From: Ruminococcaceae bacterium UBA3818
GTDB taxonomy: Bacteria > Bacillota > Clostridia > Oscillospirales > Ruminococcaceae
Assembly (NCBI GenBank): GCA_002369315.1
Contig: DFDW01000009.1
Span: forward strand, 1 to 64,000
DNA length: 64,000 nt
Direction of reading: 5' to 3'
Part shown: piece after piece, positions 51,895 to 61,058 of the stretch
Layout of the letters: every line of letters starts with the position of its first letter
Numbering within the stretch: the stretch's first letter is position 1
The notes under the pieces: model-generated
Databases searched by the model: none
What the model was told of the DNA's origin: nothing
What the model saw: only the letters and a program-made list of their open reading frames with translations
Translations under genes and position numbers: made by a program

Positions 51895-53403
51895 ATGCAT
51901 ATCAAGGAAAAAAGGGAACCCGGGCGCCGGAAGGGGAAATCGCGTCCCTGGCAGATGGTTCTGTTTACCGCCGTTTTAACGGCAGTGGGGATTGCTTCTC
52001 TGCTGTTTGAGAAACCGAATGTTTCCGAAATGGAACAGCGGGATTTGGCGCCAAAGCCCGCTATCAGCTGGCAGAGCTGGTTTAAAGGGGACTTTTCCAA
52101 AGCGTTTGACGCGTATTACGCAGATACTTTCCCCATGCGGGATTTTTTGGTGGCTTTTTCCAGCAGCGTTAAGGAAAGCTTGGGGATCCGCTACGATGAC
52201 ATTCGGATCCTGGGCGGGGCCGACGCGCCGGTGGAAACGCCGGATGAGCCGGTTTCCCAGCCGGAGCAGGTTCTTTCTCAGCCGGAACAGATTCTTTCCC
52301 AACCGGAAGAGTCCCTAAGTCAGGATTCGCCTTCCGCTCAGGAGAGTAAAACGGAAGAAATCGTTTTTTCTCAGCCGCAGGAGGAAGAAGACGACATCGG
52401 CGTGAACAAAAACGGAATTTTTATTTACAAAGGAATGGGGATGTCCCTGTTCGGCGGCAATGCGTCGGTAGGGAAAGTTTATGCCGATAACATCAACGCC
52501 TATCACCACGCTTTGGGCGATTCCGTGCGGGTGTTTGATATGGTGGTCCCCACCAGCGCGGAGTTTTATCTGCCGGAAAAATATAAAAAGCTGTCCAATT
52601 CCGAAAAAGACGCCATCCAGAGCATTTACAAAAACCTGTCAGACGGCGTGACCGGTGTGGATGCGTATGGCGCTATCCGGCAGCATACAGATGAGTATCT
52701 GTATTTCAACACTGACCATCATTGGACAGGGCGAGGCGCTTACTGGGCATATACCGCTTTTGCTGAGGCGGCGGGATTTACGCCGCTGGATATCGGGTCT
52801 GACTACACTGTGAAACAAATCGACAACTTTTTGGGCAGCCTTTACCGGCAGACGCAGGACTCCAAGATGCGGGAAAAAGGCGATTATGTGGAATATTTTA
52901 TCCCCGATGTTGCGGCACAGGCATATATTGTGCAGAAAGATCAGCCGTATGTTAAGTATAAATGGACGGTATGGGAGGAAAGCGTTTCCGGTTCAAACGG
53001 TTATCTGGTATTTTTGTGCGGCGACGCGCCGATGATCCAGATCGATACCGGAACCTGCAACGGAAAAAGCATTGTAGTGGTAAAAGAATCCTATGGAAAC
53101 GCTTTTGTCCCCTTTTTGATCCCCCATTATGAGCACATCTATGTGGTGGATGAAAGATATTTCCAAACGTCGCTGGTGGAGTTTATTCAGCAAAACGGCG
53201 TGAATGACCTGCTGTTTTTAAACAACGCCTTTTCTGCCATGACCGGCTATCATGCGAACAATCTGAAAAAGCTGATGTATCAGGTGTATGTCCCGCCGGA
53301 GCAGACAGAGGAGGAAAGCCAGGCGCAAAACAGCCGGGCGGAGGAGCCAAAATGGCAGGGTGTACAGGAAGATGATATCGGGAACGAAGATGACGACGAG
53401 TGA
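51895..53403 (+). CDS. DHHW family SGNH-like protein (AlgJ/AlgX-like)
   Basis: 502 residues. One membrane anchor (20-40), a Gln/Pro/Glu-rich repeat linker (about 115-165), then an extracellular SGNH-hydrolase-like domain with VVPTSAEFYLP, NTDHHWTGRGAYWAY (the DHHW motif) and VKESYGNAFVPFL carrying the likely Ser. These proteins complete O-acetylation of polysaccharides begun by the MBOAT partner. The gene follows the MBOAT gene by 20 bases. The acceptor polymer could be the glycopolymer made by the 33.6-41.2 kb cluster, though they are not linked. Confidence 0.9.
   Translation: MHIKEKREPGRRKGKSRPWQMVLFTAVLTAVGIASLLFEKPNVSEMEQRDLAPKPAISWQSWFKGDFSKAFDAYYADTFPMRDFLVAFSSSVKESLGIRYDDIRILGGADAPVETPDEPVSQPEQVLSQPEQILSQPEESLSQDSPSAQESKTEEIVFSQPQEEEDDIGVNKNGIFIYKGMGMSLFGGNASVGKVYADNINAYHHALGDSVRVFDMVVPTSAEFYLPEKYKKLSNSEKDAIQSIYKNLSDGVTGVDAYGAIRQHTDEYLYFNTDHHWTGRGAYWAYTAFAEAAGFTPLDIGSDYTVKQIDNFLGSLYRQTQDSKMREKGDYVEYFIPDVAAQAYIVQKDQPYVKYKWTVWEESVSGSNGYLVFLCGDAPMIQIDTGTCNGKSIVVVKESYGNAFVPFLIPHYEHIYVVDERYFQTSLVEFIQQNGVNDLLFLNNAFSAMTGYHANNLKKLMYQVYVPPEQTEEESQAQNSRAEEPKWQGVQEDDIGNEDDDE
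52255..52322 (+). repeat. tandem repeat in the DHHW protein linker
   Basis: Three imperfect 21-base units encode SQPEQVL, SQPEQIL and SQPEESL, followed by another SQ. Such in-frame repeats often vary in copy number and here set the linker length between membrane anchor and enzyme domain. Confidence 0.85.
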
Positions 53404-53426
53404 TTTTTTAAGGCTGAAGCCCAATA

Positions 53427-53462
53427 AAAAAGAGAAACCGGTTTTTCGGTTTCTCTTTTTTC
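53427..53462. terminator. bidirectional terminator
   Basis: AAAAAGAGAAACCG-gttttt-CGGTTTCTCTTTTT between the convergent DHHW and PH-domain genes. Confidence 0.88.
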
Positions 53463-55008
53463 ATCCTTTTTTCCAAAACGGCTTCCAGCTGCGAAGGTAA
53501 TGCGGGAAGGGATGCAGATATTCAGTCATTGAGATCAACGGCTTCTGGTTGCCGATAAAGGGGATGGCGCCGGTCTCGTTGCACCCGAAGATCTCCATTG
53601 CCTGGACAACGTCCAGGTTGCGGATGTGGTGGCGGGTCCTTTTTTCCGACATGGAATAAACAAAGACGTCGCACCGGCGGTCAAAGGCCTGAATTGGGCT
53701 TTGGCGCAGAACGATCTGGGAGATTCGCTCCTGGGGAAGAACAACCGTGTGGAGCTGATTCCCGCTGGAATAACGCAGGGTGAATATATTCCCCTGGCGC
53801 CCAATCCCGGAAGAGAAAAAGTCCAGAAGCCGCACTGCCAGAAACCACAAGCAGGGGATCATTGCCATACATACGATAGAATAGGTAAAGTCCGCCCAGC
53901 TTGGAAACAGCATCGCTATTACGGCGCCGGCTGCCGGGATCAGCAGCGTTGGAACCAGAGGGTCCAGAATAAAGCGGAAAATGGCCCCGCCGTTGGGCTT
54001 GACCTGGCGTGGGGAAGTGGTGAATTCCGGCAGCAAAAAGTGCAGATGCCGCTGCAGACGATCCCAAGAATTGGCCGGGATCATGGCGGAAATATCATCT
54101 TTTTCCTTTCCGTATCCAACCGCGTTGACGAAAACAGAATACAGCCCCAACAGTTTGGTGACCAGGCTTTGGCGGATGTCGATATAATTGATCTCATCCA
54201 GGCGGATGGAGTAGCTTCGGTTGGTGATAATACCGCTGTCGATCAACAACTCCTGCTTGTGGCGGCGCACCACGAAGTTTTTGTGCCGGATCAGGTTGCG
54301 GATGAAAGAGTAAAGCCAGCCGAAGATGATCAGATAAGCCACCGCCACCGTCGCGGGCGGGATCCCCCAGGCGATCGCACGCGTCAGGCGCTCAAACGTG
54401 CCGGTAATTCGGTCGGCAAACTCTTGCCCGAGCAGCGAACCGGTTTGGGAGATAAAGGTGGCAAAAAACAAAACCCCGGCGAACGAGCTGCTGAGAATGG
54501 CCGAAAGGCAGGTGATATAAAGCCCTTTGGGGTGGTACTCCCGCGGGGTGAAATCCGGATCAGCCAGGGTGTTTTCCCGTTTTGAGAAAATGGCCGACGC
54601 CGCTTTTTTCGGCAGGATCAGCGAAATATCCATATTGTTACCGGTTCCGGCCCAGGTATCTACCCGCAGCTGGACGCCGCCGACAGGTTTCAGATAGAAA
54701 GGACGGGTCAGCGACATGGTGATGATTTTAGAAGTGGGAATGAACATCCGCCGGCAGAACAGAACCCCTTTGCGGATGGAAAGACCGGCCGGTTCCCAGT
54801 GATAGCGCAGGCACCACCACTGCAAAAAGGCCAGCAGAAAAATGACGGCGATAATCAAAATATCTTTCCAGGCGCCGTCAAGCCATATGGACACAGTTCC
54901 GCCGGACAGAGCGGTGAGAAAGCCGCGGGCAACCGGGAAAATCAACAGAAACAAAAATCGCCAAACCATCTGCAGCAGCGTGATGGGATGGGTGCGGTGT
55001 TCCAACAC
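53461..55008 (-). CDS. bacterial PH-domain membrane protein, YdbT-like
   Basis: 515 residues. Three bPH2 domains separated by pairs of membrane segments; the conserved Gly-rich strands appear as GLSIRKGVLFCRRMFIPTSK, ELLIDSGIITNRSYSIRLDE and FTLRYSSGNQLHTVVLPQER. YdbS/YdbT-type pairs are widespread in Firmicutes, and the B. subtilis pair is linked to resistance to certain bacteriocins and to membrane homeostasis. The start is GTG 55008 or TTG 55005, both near AAGGAGGAG. Follows the YdbS-like gene by 9 bases. Confidence 0.88.
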   Translation of the reverse strand: MLEHRTHPITLLQMVWRFLFLLIFPVARGFLTALSGGTVSIWLDGAWKDILIIAVIFLLAFLQWWCLRYHWEPAGLSIRKGVLFCRRMFIPTSKIITMSLTRPFYLKPVGGVQLRVDTWAGTGNNMDISLILPKKAASAIFSKRENTLADPDFTPREYHPKGLYITCLSAILSSSFAGVLFFATFISQTGSLLGQEFADRITGTFERLTRAIAWGIPPATVAVAYLIIFGWLYSFIRNLIRHKNFVVRRHKQELLIDSGIITNRSYSIRLDEINYIDIRQSLVTKLLGLYSVFVNAVGYGKEKDDISAMIPANSWDRLQRHLHFLLPEFTTSPRQVKPNGGAIFRFILDPLVPTLLIPAAGAVIAMLFPSWADFTYSIVCMAMIPCLWFLAVRLLDFFSSGIGRQGNIFTLRYSSGNQLHTVVLPQERISQIVLRQSPIQAFDRRCDVFVYSMSEKRTRHHIRNLDVVQAMEIFGCNETGAIPFIGNQKPLISMTEYLHPFPHYLRSWKPFWKKG

Positions 55009-55017
55009 AACTCCTCC

Positions 55018-55458
55018 TTATCCGCGTTTTTTTCGGCGGGCGCAGTATTCCTGCAGGTTTTGGGCATCGGCGAAGAAAAGGCAGGGAAGATACAGCGATG
55101 TGCCCACGCTGTGAACCATGACGGAAGCAAGGCCAAACGGCAGCATGTCCGGCGTGCGCAGGGTCGTAACGTACTGGATATTGTCCAGCGGGACGACTCT
55201 GCGGCGGTTGTAGAATACGCCGCAGTCGAGAATCAGATTCCCGTCATGCAGAAAGAATGTGAATTTAATGCGTTTGAGCGGGTAGTAAACGCAAAAGAAA
55301 AAAAGAAAGAGAACGCCGATCAGAATAAGGGACAGGCGGTGCCAAAACGGAAAATCGGACAGAAGGAGCGTCAGCAGAAAAGCCGCCAGAAAGGTTACGA
55401 CGCAGGCGCGAATCTGCCAAAGAAACAGGGCCCGGCGGGGCAGGGTGTTCTTTTTCAT
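55018..55458 (-). CDS. bacterial PH-domain membrane protein, YdbS-like
   Basis: 146 residues. Two membrane segments (15-35, 43-62) followed by one bPH2 domain (FFLHDGNLILDCGVFYNRRR, VVPLDNIQYV). Partner of the YdbT-like protein. ATG at 55458 overlaps the end of tex by a few bases of spacing only, so tex, ydbS and ydbT may form one operon. Confidence 0.88.
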   Translation of the reverse strand: MKKNTLPRRALFLWQIRACVVTFLAAFLLTLLLSDFPFWHRLSLILIGVLFLFFFCVYYPLKRIKFTFFLHDGNLILDCGVFYNRRRVVPLDNIQYVTTLRTPDMLPFGLASVMVHSVGTSLYLPCLFFADAQNLQEYCARRKKRG

Positions 55459-55462
55459 ATCC

Positions 55463-57625
55463 TCACTCCTTTTTCCCGGCGGGTTTCTTCATCGTCAGAG
55501 CGATCCGCTTTTTGGCTGGATCTACCCCCAGCACCCAAACGGTGACAATATCGCCTACCTTTACCGCTTCGGACGGATGGCGGATAAAGCGGTCGCAGAT
55601 TTGGGAAATATGGACCAGTCCGTCCTGATGCACGCCGATATCTACGAATATGCCGAAATCAATCACATTCCGGACGGTACCGCGCAGTTCCATGCCCTCT
55701 TTTAAATCCTCCATGGAAAGGATATCGGTGCGAAGCAGCGGAGCGGGCAGCTCATCCCGGGGATCACGCCCCGGCTTGGCCAGCTCAGCGATGATATCCC
55801 GCAAAGTGGGCAGGCCGATGCCCAGCTTCTCAGCCAGGCCGGGCAAACGGGATTCTTCCAGTTCCCGCATCACAGCCGGCATTCTCCCACTTTTTAAATC
55901 TGTATCAGAGCAGCCGCACAGCTTCAGCAAAGTCCGGGCAGCCTCATAGCTTTCCGGATGGACGGCGGTATGATCCAGCAGATCGTCGCTTTCTGGGACC
56001 CGCAAAAAACCGGCGCACTGTTCATAGGCTTTTTTGCCGAGCTTATTCACTTTCTGCAGCTGCTTTCGGGAGGAGAACGGCCCGTTTTCTTCCCGGAAGG
56101 CCACGATGTTTTTGGCCAAAGCGGTGCTGATGCCCGCGACATGGCTTAAAAGGGAGAAAGAGGCGGTGTTGAGGTCCACGCCTACCGTGTTGACACAGTT
56201 TTCTACAACGCCGGCCAGCGTCTCGTCCAGGCGGGCACGGGGCATATCGTGCTGATACTGCCCAACGCCGATGGCTTTGGGATCGATTTTGACCAATTCG
56301 GCCAGAGGGTCCTGCAACCGCCGCGCGATGGACACCGCGGAGCGCAGGGACACATCGTATTGGGGAAATTCCTCGGCAGCCAATTTAGAAGCGGAGTAAA
56401 CCGACGCGCCCGCCTCGCTGACCACCATATAGGAAACCTTTTGCGGAATTTCCCGCAGAAGATCGGCTACAAAGACCTCTGATTCGTGAGAGGCAGTCCC
56501 GTTGCCGATGGCAATCACACTTACGCCGTATTTTTCAATCAACTGTTTACATTTTTCCTTGGCCGGACCGATTTTGTTTTGAGGCGGTGTAGGATAAATG
56601 ACAGCCGTGTCCAGCACCTTTCCGGCGGCGTCGACCACCGCCAGCTTGCAGCCGGTGCGATACGCCGGGTCCAGCCCCAGCGTAACAGCGTTTTTCACCG
56701 GCGGCTGCATCAAAAGCTGCTGCAGATTAACGCCGAATACTCGAATGGCCTGTTCCGCGGCTTTTTCGGTGAGGGTATTGCGGACTTCGCGTTCCAGGGA
56801 GGGAAAGATCAGCCGGGAAAATCCGTCGAAAGCAGCCTCGCGCACAAAATCCGCACAAGGTGTGTTTTCTTTTACAAAGTCACGGGCGATTGTTTTGCGG
56901 CAGCGTTCCAGGTCTGCTTCCAGCGAGACTTTCAGCGCGCCCTCCCGCTCCGCGCGGTCGATCGCCAGCACCCGGTGGGGCGCGATTTTCGCTACCGGTT
57001 CCGAATAAGCGGCGTACATATCATAGACAGGGTCGGCTCCGGGCTTTCCCTCTGTTTTCAAAACAGCATGCATCAAAAGAAAGTTGCGCAGGGTTTTGCG
57101 CAGTTCGGCGGAATCGGACACAGTTTCCGCAATAATATCCGCCGCGCCGGCCAAAGCGTCGCCGATGGTCTCGATCCCGTTTTCTGCCGAGACGAACGGC
57201 TCGGCCATTTCTTCCGGCGAAGGGGAGTCTTTTTCCTGCGCGAAGATCCTCTGCGCCAGCGGCTCCAGCCCCCTTTCCCGGGCAATGGAAGCACGGGTCC
57301 GTCGTTTCGGCTTGAAAGGCCGGTACAAATCTTCCACCTCCGCCAAGGTGGCGGCGGCCGAAATGGACTGAGACAGGGAATCGTCCAGCTTGCCTTGGCT
57401 TTCGATGGAGGCAAGAACCTCTTCCTTGCGTTTTTCCAGCCCTCTGAGATATTCCAGCCGGTCTGCCAGTTCCCGCAGAAGCTGGTCGTCCAGAGAGCCG
57501 GTCATCTCTTTGCGATAGCGGGCGATAAAAGGTATGGTGTTTCCCTGGTCAATCAGATCAACGGTATTTTGAACCTGCTGGGGACGCAGGTGAAATTCTT
57601 CAGCCAAACGGGCGGTTATGTTCAA
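55463..57625 (-). CDS. tex: Tex-type S1 RNA-binding protein
   Basis: 720 residues. N-terminal Tex helical domain (TVDLIDQGNTIPFIARYRKE), YqgF/RuvC-like fold (LGLDPAYRTGCKLAVVDAAG), helix-hairpin-helix pairs (DLNTASFSLLSHVAGI and KNIVAFREENGPFSSRKQL) and a C-terminal S1 domain (RGTVRNVIDFGIFVDIGVHQ). Acts in RNA and transcription quality control. The TTG at 57625 is placed eight bases after AAGGAA and gives the standard N-terminus MNITARLAEEF; the frame runs on to 57712 without homology. Confidence 0.93.
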   Translation of the reverse strand: MNITARLAEEFHLRPQQVQNTVDLIDQGNTIPFIARYRKEMTGSLDDQLLRELADRLEYLRGLEKRKEEVLASIESQGKLDDSLSQSISAAATLAEVEDLYRPFKPKRRTRASIARERGLEPLAQRIFAQEKDSPSPEEMAEPFVSAENGIETIGDALAGAADIIAETVSDSAELRKTLRNFLLMHAVLKTEGKPGADPVYDMYAAYSEPVAKIAPHRVLAIDRAEREGALKVSLEADLERCRKTIARDFVKENTPCADFVREAAFDGFSRLIFPSLEREVRNTLTEKAAEQAIRVFGVNLQQLLMQPPVKNAVTLGLDPAYRTGCKLAVVDAAGKVLDTAVIYPTPPQNKIGPAKEKCKQLIEKYGVSVIAIGNGTASHESEVFVADLLREIPQKVSYMVVSEAGASVYSASKLAAEEFPQYDVSLRSAVSIARRLQDPLAELVKIDPKAIGVGQYQHDMPRARLDETLAGVVENCVNTVGVDLNTASFSLLSHVAGISTALAKNIVAFREENGPFSSRKQLQKVNKLGKKAYEQCAGFLRVPESDDLLDHTAVHPESYEAARTLLKLCGCSDTDLKSGRMPAVMRELEESRLPGLAEKLGIGLPTLRDIIAELAKPGRDPRDELPAPLLRTDILSMEDLKEGMELRGTVRNVIDFGIFVDIGVHQDGLVHISQICDRFIRHPSEAVKVGDIVTVWVLGVDPAKKRIALTMKKPAGKKE

Positions 57626-57817
57626 AATCAGTTTCCTTCTTTCAGTGTGGATTGGCCGCATGAGGGATATCTCATACGGGATGGCAAGACAAAATAAGAG
57701 ACCGCCGCCCACGCGGAGGCCATCGCCTCAAAGGCGGAGATGGTTTGATGGATATTTTGATTATTATACCATGTTTTTGCGCGAAAAAGAAGAAAAAGCA
57801 TCATTTTCGGATGGGCA

Positions 57818-57846
57818 TTGACAAAAGATTTCCGGTGAAATAGAAT
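57818..57846 (+). promoter_or_regulatory. sigma-A promoter of the glutaredoxin-like gene
   Basis: TTGACA at 57818-57823, 17-base spacer, TAGAAT at 57841-57846; the gene starts at 57867. Confidence 0.85.
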
Positions 57847-57866
57847 AAATAAAAGGAGTGATTACG

Positions 57867-58130
57867 ATGAAAAAGGTTATCATGTACGGCAGCCCCATGT
57901 GCGGCGATTGCGTGGAAGCCAAAAAAGTTCTGGAGGAGGAACAGATCCGCTATGGATATGTAGACGTCACTGCAGGAATGGCGCATCTGAAGAAATTTTT
58001 GAATCTGCGCGACAATCGACCGGAGTTTGACGCTGTCAAAGAGGAGGGTAAAATCGGCATTCCTTGCTTTGTGGTAGACGATAAAGATCTTTATATCATG
58101 CTGCCGGAAGACCTGGATGTACTTCGCTAA
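57867..58130 (+). CDS. glutaredoxin-like protein
   Basis: 87 residues. Thioredoxin fold with GSPMCGDCVEAKKVLEE, the CxxC redox motif (CGDC), and the cis-Pro in KIGIPCFVVDD. Related small glutaredoxins of anaerobic Firmicutes are thought to reduce disulfides, but the electron donor is unknown. ATG 57867 is eight bases after AAGGAG; the GTG at 57858 touches the site. Ends in a strong hairpin. Confidence 0.88.
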   Translation: MKKVIMYGSPMCGDCVEAKKVLEEEQIRYGYVDVTAGMAHLKKFLNLRDNRPEFDAVKEEGKIGIPCFVVDDKDLYIMLPEDLDVLR

Positions 58131-58154
58131 AAAATCTCTTTTCCTGGATAAACA

Positions 58155-58188
58155 AAAATCCCCCGCCTCTCGGCGGGGGATTTTTTAT
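58155..58188 (+). terminator. terminator
   Basis: ATCCCCCGCC-tctc-GGCGGGGGAT, 10-base stem, then TTTTTT. Confidence 0.92.
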
Positions 58189-58251
58189 CGTGAAGGCAAC
58201 GTTATTGCCAGCGTCAAGAGAGCCGGCAGGCAAGCTGGCTTTTGATGGCAG

Positions 58252-60264
58252 CTATGGAGCTGTGTTTTTGGAAAAAGAAAGCGCGTCGGTTTCGCTTAAG
58301 AAGATCCCGTCTTCGCCGACCTGGGCAACGGTGATTTGATCTTCCTCCTCCAAAGAAAGGTCATCCGCTTTTATTGCGCCGGATGAGATGAATACCGTGT
58401 CCGCCGGGTCACCGTTGATGCAGATTCGGCTGTACGGCGTAAATTCGCTGCCGAATACGTATAACGTGCTGCCGAGCATGCGGTATTGTTCCAGTGCGAT
58501 CGGCTTGATGCCCATCTGCATATCGGTGGGCCGATATCCGTCAGAGCCGCCGTAAACCGCTTTTTCACCGTACAGCATGTCATATTCCAGCAGTTCCAGG
58601 TATTCCTGGTAACGGGGCGTTTCCGCAAAGGACTGATGAAAGCTGTTGAGGAATCCGCTTTGGATTCCCAGCTTTTTCAAGATGCTGGCAGACAGCTGGT
58701 AGGCTTTCAGGTCCAGGTCCTGCTCTTCCAGGCCGATGTTGTCCCAAATGACATATTCGGTCTGCAAAAGATCACCTTTTGCCATATTGTCTTCCGCCGC
58801 CGAGATGCTGGGCAGATGGTCGCCGTATAAAACCAGAATCGTAGGCTCTCCGCAGGTTTCCAGCGTTTGGACCAGCGAGCGGAGAAAAGCGTCTTCTTCA
58901 TAGACCTGGTTCACATAATAGGAGAAAGGAATCAACTCATCTTCTGACAAAACGGTGCTGCTGACGGTGATTGGCTGTTCGTCGCCGAGGGGAACAGAAG
59001 GATATTTCCCATGCGGCTGAACGGAAATGGCGTAGATGAAATCTCTTTGCTCCGTGGAGAAAAGGGTTTGTAAAATCTCTGTCGTGAGAACGGTATCTTT
59101 TGCCCAGCCCAATGGATTTTTCTCCACATGGTTCATGTATTCCAAAGAGGTAAAGGTATCAAACCCCAGATTGGGGAAGACCAGATGGCGGTCATAGAAA
59201 GTGCCGGTATTATTATGAATCACATGGGTGCCAAAGCCAAGCTCTTTTAAGTTATAGGCAATGCTTTCGCAGGTGCTCTGCTGCAGGATGGTTTTGTAAG
59301 GGTATTCTCCCGGCCCGAAATAATCAAGGCTCATGCCGGTCAGTACCTCGAACTCAGTGTTGGCAGTACCGCCGCCAATGGAGGGAACAGAAAGATATCC
59401 GCTGGTATATCTTTCCTTCAGCCAGGTGAAAAAAGGAACCGGGTTTTCTGAATAGGTAAAGCCGTCCAACCGATTGGGATCAATGAAAGATTCCAGCTGC
59501 ACCATGACAATATTGGGTTCCTGCTGAGAATCGGCGAAAATAGCAGAATCCTTTTGCGCATCCGGAGAAACGTCTTCTTTTGTTTCTTCCTCGATATTCT
59601 CCGCGAGGCTGGCCATTGTTTCAACCGAATAATCTTCCGGCTTATCAATTCCCGTATCCAGCAAGCTGGCGGCAAAACAGTAAGCAAAGCCGTAATTGCG
59701 GTAAGCGTTGGCCAGATTAGCAAAACTGGTAGAAGTTGCGTCGGCCTGAATGGAAAAGTGAATCAGACCGAAAGTAGCTAAGGAAGTCATGGCGATGGAA
59801 ACCAGCGCGCCACGGTACAAAGCCTGATGCTTCGGAGCCTTTATAAAAATAAAAACAATCCCGGTAATAACAGCCGCAAAAGCCAGAACAATCAGAATCA
59901 TCTGAACCGGGGTCAGATAAATCTTTAGAATACTGAAAACGGGCTTCAGTATGTAAAAATCAATAGCGGCTAGAGGAGTCGTCCGGTAGCCCAGCAAAAT
60001 AAAGTTGGCAATCGCAAGACCCAGCCAGATAGTGGATACCAGTGACAGCATGAAAACCCGCCGCTTTACCAGCAGCGCCAAAAGAAGCGTTAATAAAACA
60101 ACCAAGATGTTGCACAAAAAATGAACTGGATGCAGCGCCAGAAACTGTACGCCTTCCCAAACTGAGCGGCGGCTGAGCATTTCCATTGCAGTATTGAGTG
60201 CAACCGCAAGAGCAATGCACATTAGAACCGGTCGATCCCATAACCATTTCCAAAATTTTTTCAT
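58252..60264 (-). CDS. second LtaS-type phosphoglycerol transferase
   Basis: About 670 residues. Five N-terminal membrane segments, then a sulfatase-fold domain: NIVMVQLESFIDPNRL, catalytic Thr in SIGGGTANTEFEVLTG (near 300), THVIHNNTGTFYDRH, SVQPHGKYP and LVLYGDHLPSI. The C-terminal ~100 residues form an additional beta-rich domain (TLYVFGSEFTPYSRICING) not typical of LtaS. Start uncertain: ATG 60264 has only a weak site, and a GTG at 60300 is in frame. Paralogue of the 39279-41243 gene, so two teichoic-acid or glycan phosphoglycerol activities are likely. Confidence 0.9.
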   Translation of the reverse strand: MKKFWKWLWDRPVLMCIALAVALNTAMEMLSRRSVWEGVQFLALHPVHFLCNILVVLLTLLLALLVKRRVFMLSLVSTIWLGLAIANFILLGYRTTPLAAIDFYILKPVFSILKIYLTPVQMILIVLAFAAVITGIVFIFIKAPKHQALYRGALVSIAMTSLATFGLIHFSIQADATSTSFANLANAYRNYGFAYCFAASLLDTGIDKPEDYSVETMASLAENIEEETKEDVSPDAQKDSAIFADSQQEPNIVMVQLESFIDPNRLDGFTYSENPVPFFTWLKERYTSGYLSVPSIGGGTANTEFEVLTGMSLDYFGPGEYPYKTILQQSTCESIAYNLKELGFGTHVIHNNTGTFYDRHLVFPNLGFDTFTSLEYMNHVEKNPLGWAKDTVLTTEILQTLFSTEQRDFIYAISVQPHGKYPSVPLGDEQPITVSSTVLSEDELIPFSYYVNQVYEEDAFLRSLVQTLETCGEPTILVLYGDHLPSISAAEDNMAKGDLLQTEYVIWDNIGLEEQDLDLKAYQLSASILKKLGIQSGFLNSFHQSFAETPRYQEYLELLEYDMLYGEKAVYGGSDGYRPTDMQMGIKPIALEQYRMLGSTLYVFGSEFTPYSRICINGDPADTVFISSGAIKADDLSLEEEDQITVAQVGEDGIFLSETDALSFSKNTAP

Positions 60265-60529
60265 ATACAACCACTTTCTGTTTTGCCTTCCCACAAACAC
60301 ATAGCTTGATACGAGATATCCGGCTGATTTGCAAGATATCCGGATTTTTTGTTAGCAACACACGGGAATTGCGCTTACCTTAAAAACGAAAGATAAACCG
60401 GTTTTATTACAAACAAAGGAGAATCTGTGTAAAAAAATACCTTTCTGTTCCCGGGAAAAAGGAAAAGCCCTGCCTGGGGGATCCTTTTCCGCAGCAGGAC
60501 AAATCATATCTAAGCCGATTTGGTAAAAA

Positions 60530-60746
60530 GTACAACTTGCCCGGCATTCACCCCCACGCCTTACGCCATACAATGGCAACAATCAGCATTGCAAATAGGG
60601 CTGATATTGTGAGCGTTAGTGAAAAATTAGGACATGCTGAACCGTCAATAACGCTGAACGTTTACAGTCATGCCAACGAGGAAGCCCAACGGCGAGCCAA
60701 CGAAGCTTTAGCACAAGCTATTTACAAAAACCAAAAACACGCATAA
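60530..60746 (+). pseudogene. tyrosine recombinase, C-terminal remnant
   Basis: The last 70 codons of a phage-type integrase: HPHALRHTMATI with catalytic Arg and His, KLGHAEPSITLNVYSHA with the His and the nucleophile Tyr. About 300 N-terminal codons are absent; upstream sequence to 60301 carries no integrase homology. It marks the edge of a degraded integrative element that may have brought in the AT-rich genes to its right. The 60301-60529 stretch otherwise shows only a repeated GATATCCGG. Confidence 0.8.
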
Positions 60747-60767
60747 AATAAAAGGAGATAACCACAT

Positions 60768-60953
60768 ATGAACAGCGTTTTATATTTAGAAGATACCGAA
60801 TTGAGATTGAAAGCCCTTGTAACCGTTATGAGCGCAACAGACAGCGACAATGAACAGGCATTGCAGGAAATGCCAATTGTAGCGGGTATAGCGTCAGAAA
60901 TGGCAGAACGGTTATATTGTGCAATCGCAGACGCAAGAGCGCAGGAGGTATGA
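60768..60953 (+). CDS. small protein of the mobile remnant
   Basis: 61 residues, acidic, predicted largely helical: LYLEDTELRLKALVTVMSAT ... AGIASEMAERLYCAIADAR. AAAGGAG stands eight bases before the ATG, so translation is likely. Follows the integrase remnant by 21 bases. I recognise no family; such genes are common next to integrases in clostridial conjugative elements. Confidence 0.65.
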   Translation: MNSVLYLEDTELRLKALVTVMSATDSDNEQALQEMPIVAGIASEMAERLYCAIADARAQEV

Positions 60954-60956
60954 GAA

Positions 60957-61025
60957 ATGTTCTGGATATGTTTATTGATCTTTCCGTTTATGCTTTTGGC
61001 AGAGTTATTGAAGCGGACTAAGTAA
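60957..61025 (+). CDS. 22-residue membrane peptide
   Basis: MFWICLLIFPFMLLAELL then KRTK: a single hydrophobic helix with a basic end. AGGAGG lies eight bases before the ATG, inside the end of the preceding gene (stop at 60951-60953, 3-base gap), and a terminator hairpin follows at once. The placement argues for real translation. Topology would put the basic end inside. Could be a type I toxin-like or regulatory micropeptide, but this is inference. Confidence 0.5.
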   Translation: MFWICLLIFPFMLLAELLKRTK

Positions 61026-61029
61026 GACA

Positions 61030-61058
61030 AGAGCCGCCCGGATTCGTCTGGGTGGTTT
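61030..61058 (+). terminator. terminator of the small-protein unit
   Basis: AGCCGCCCGGA-ttcg-TCTGGGTGGTTTTT, seven bases after the micropeptide stop. Confidence 0.8.
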
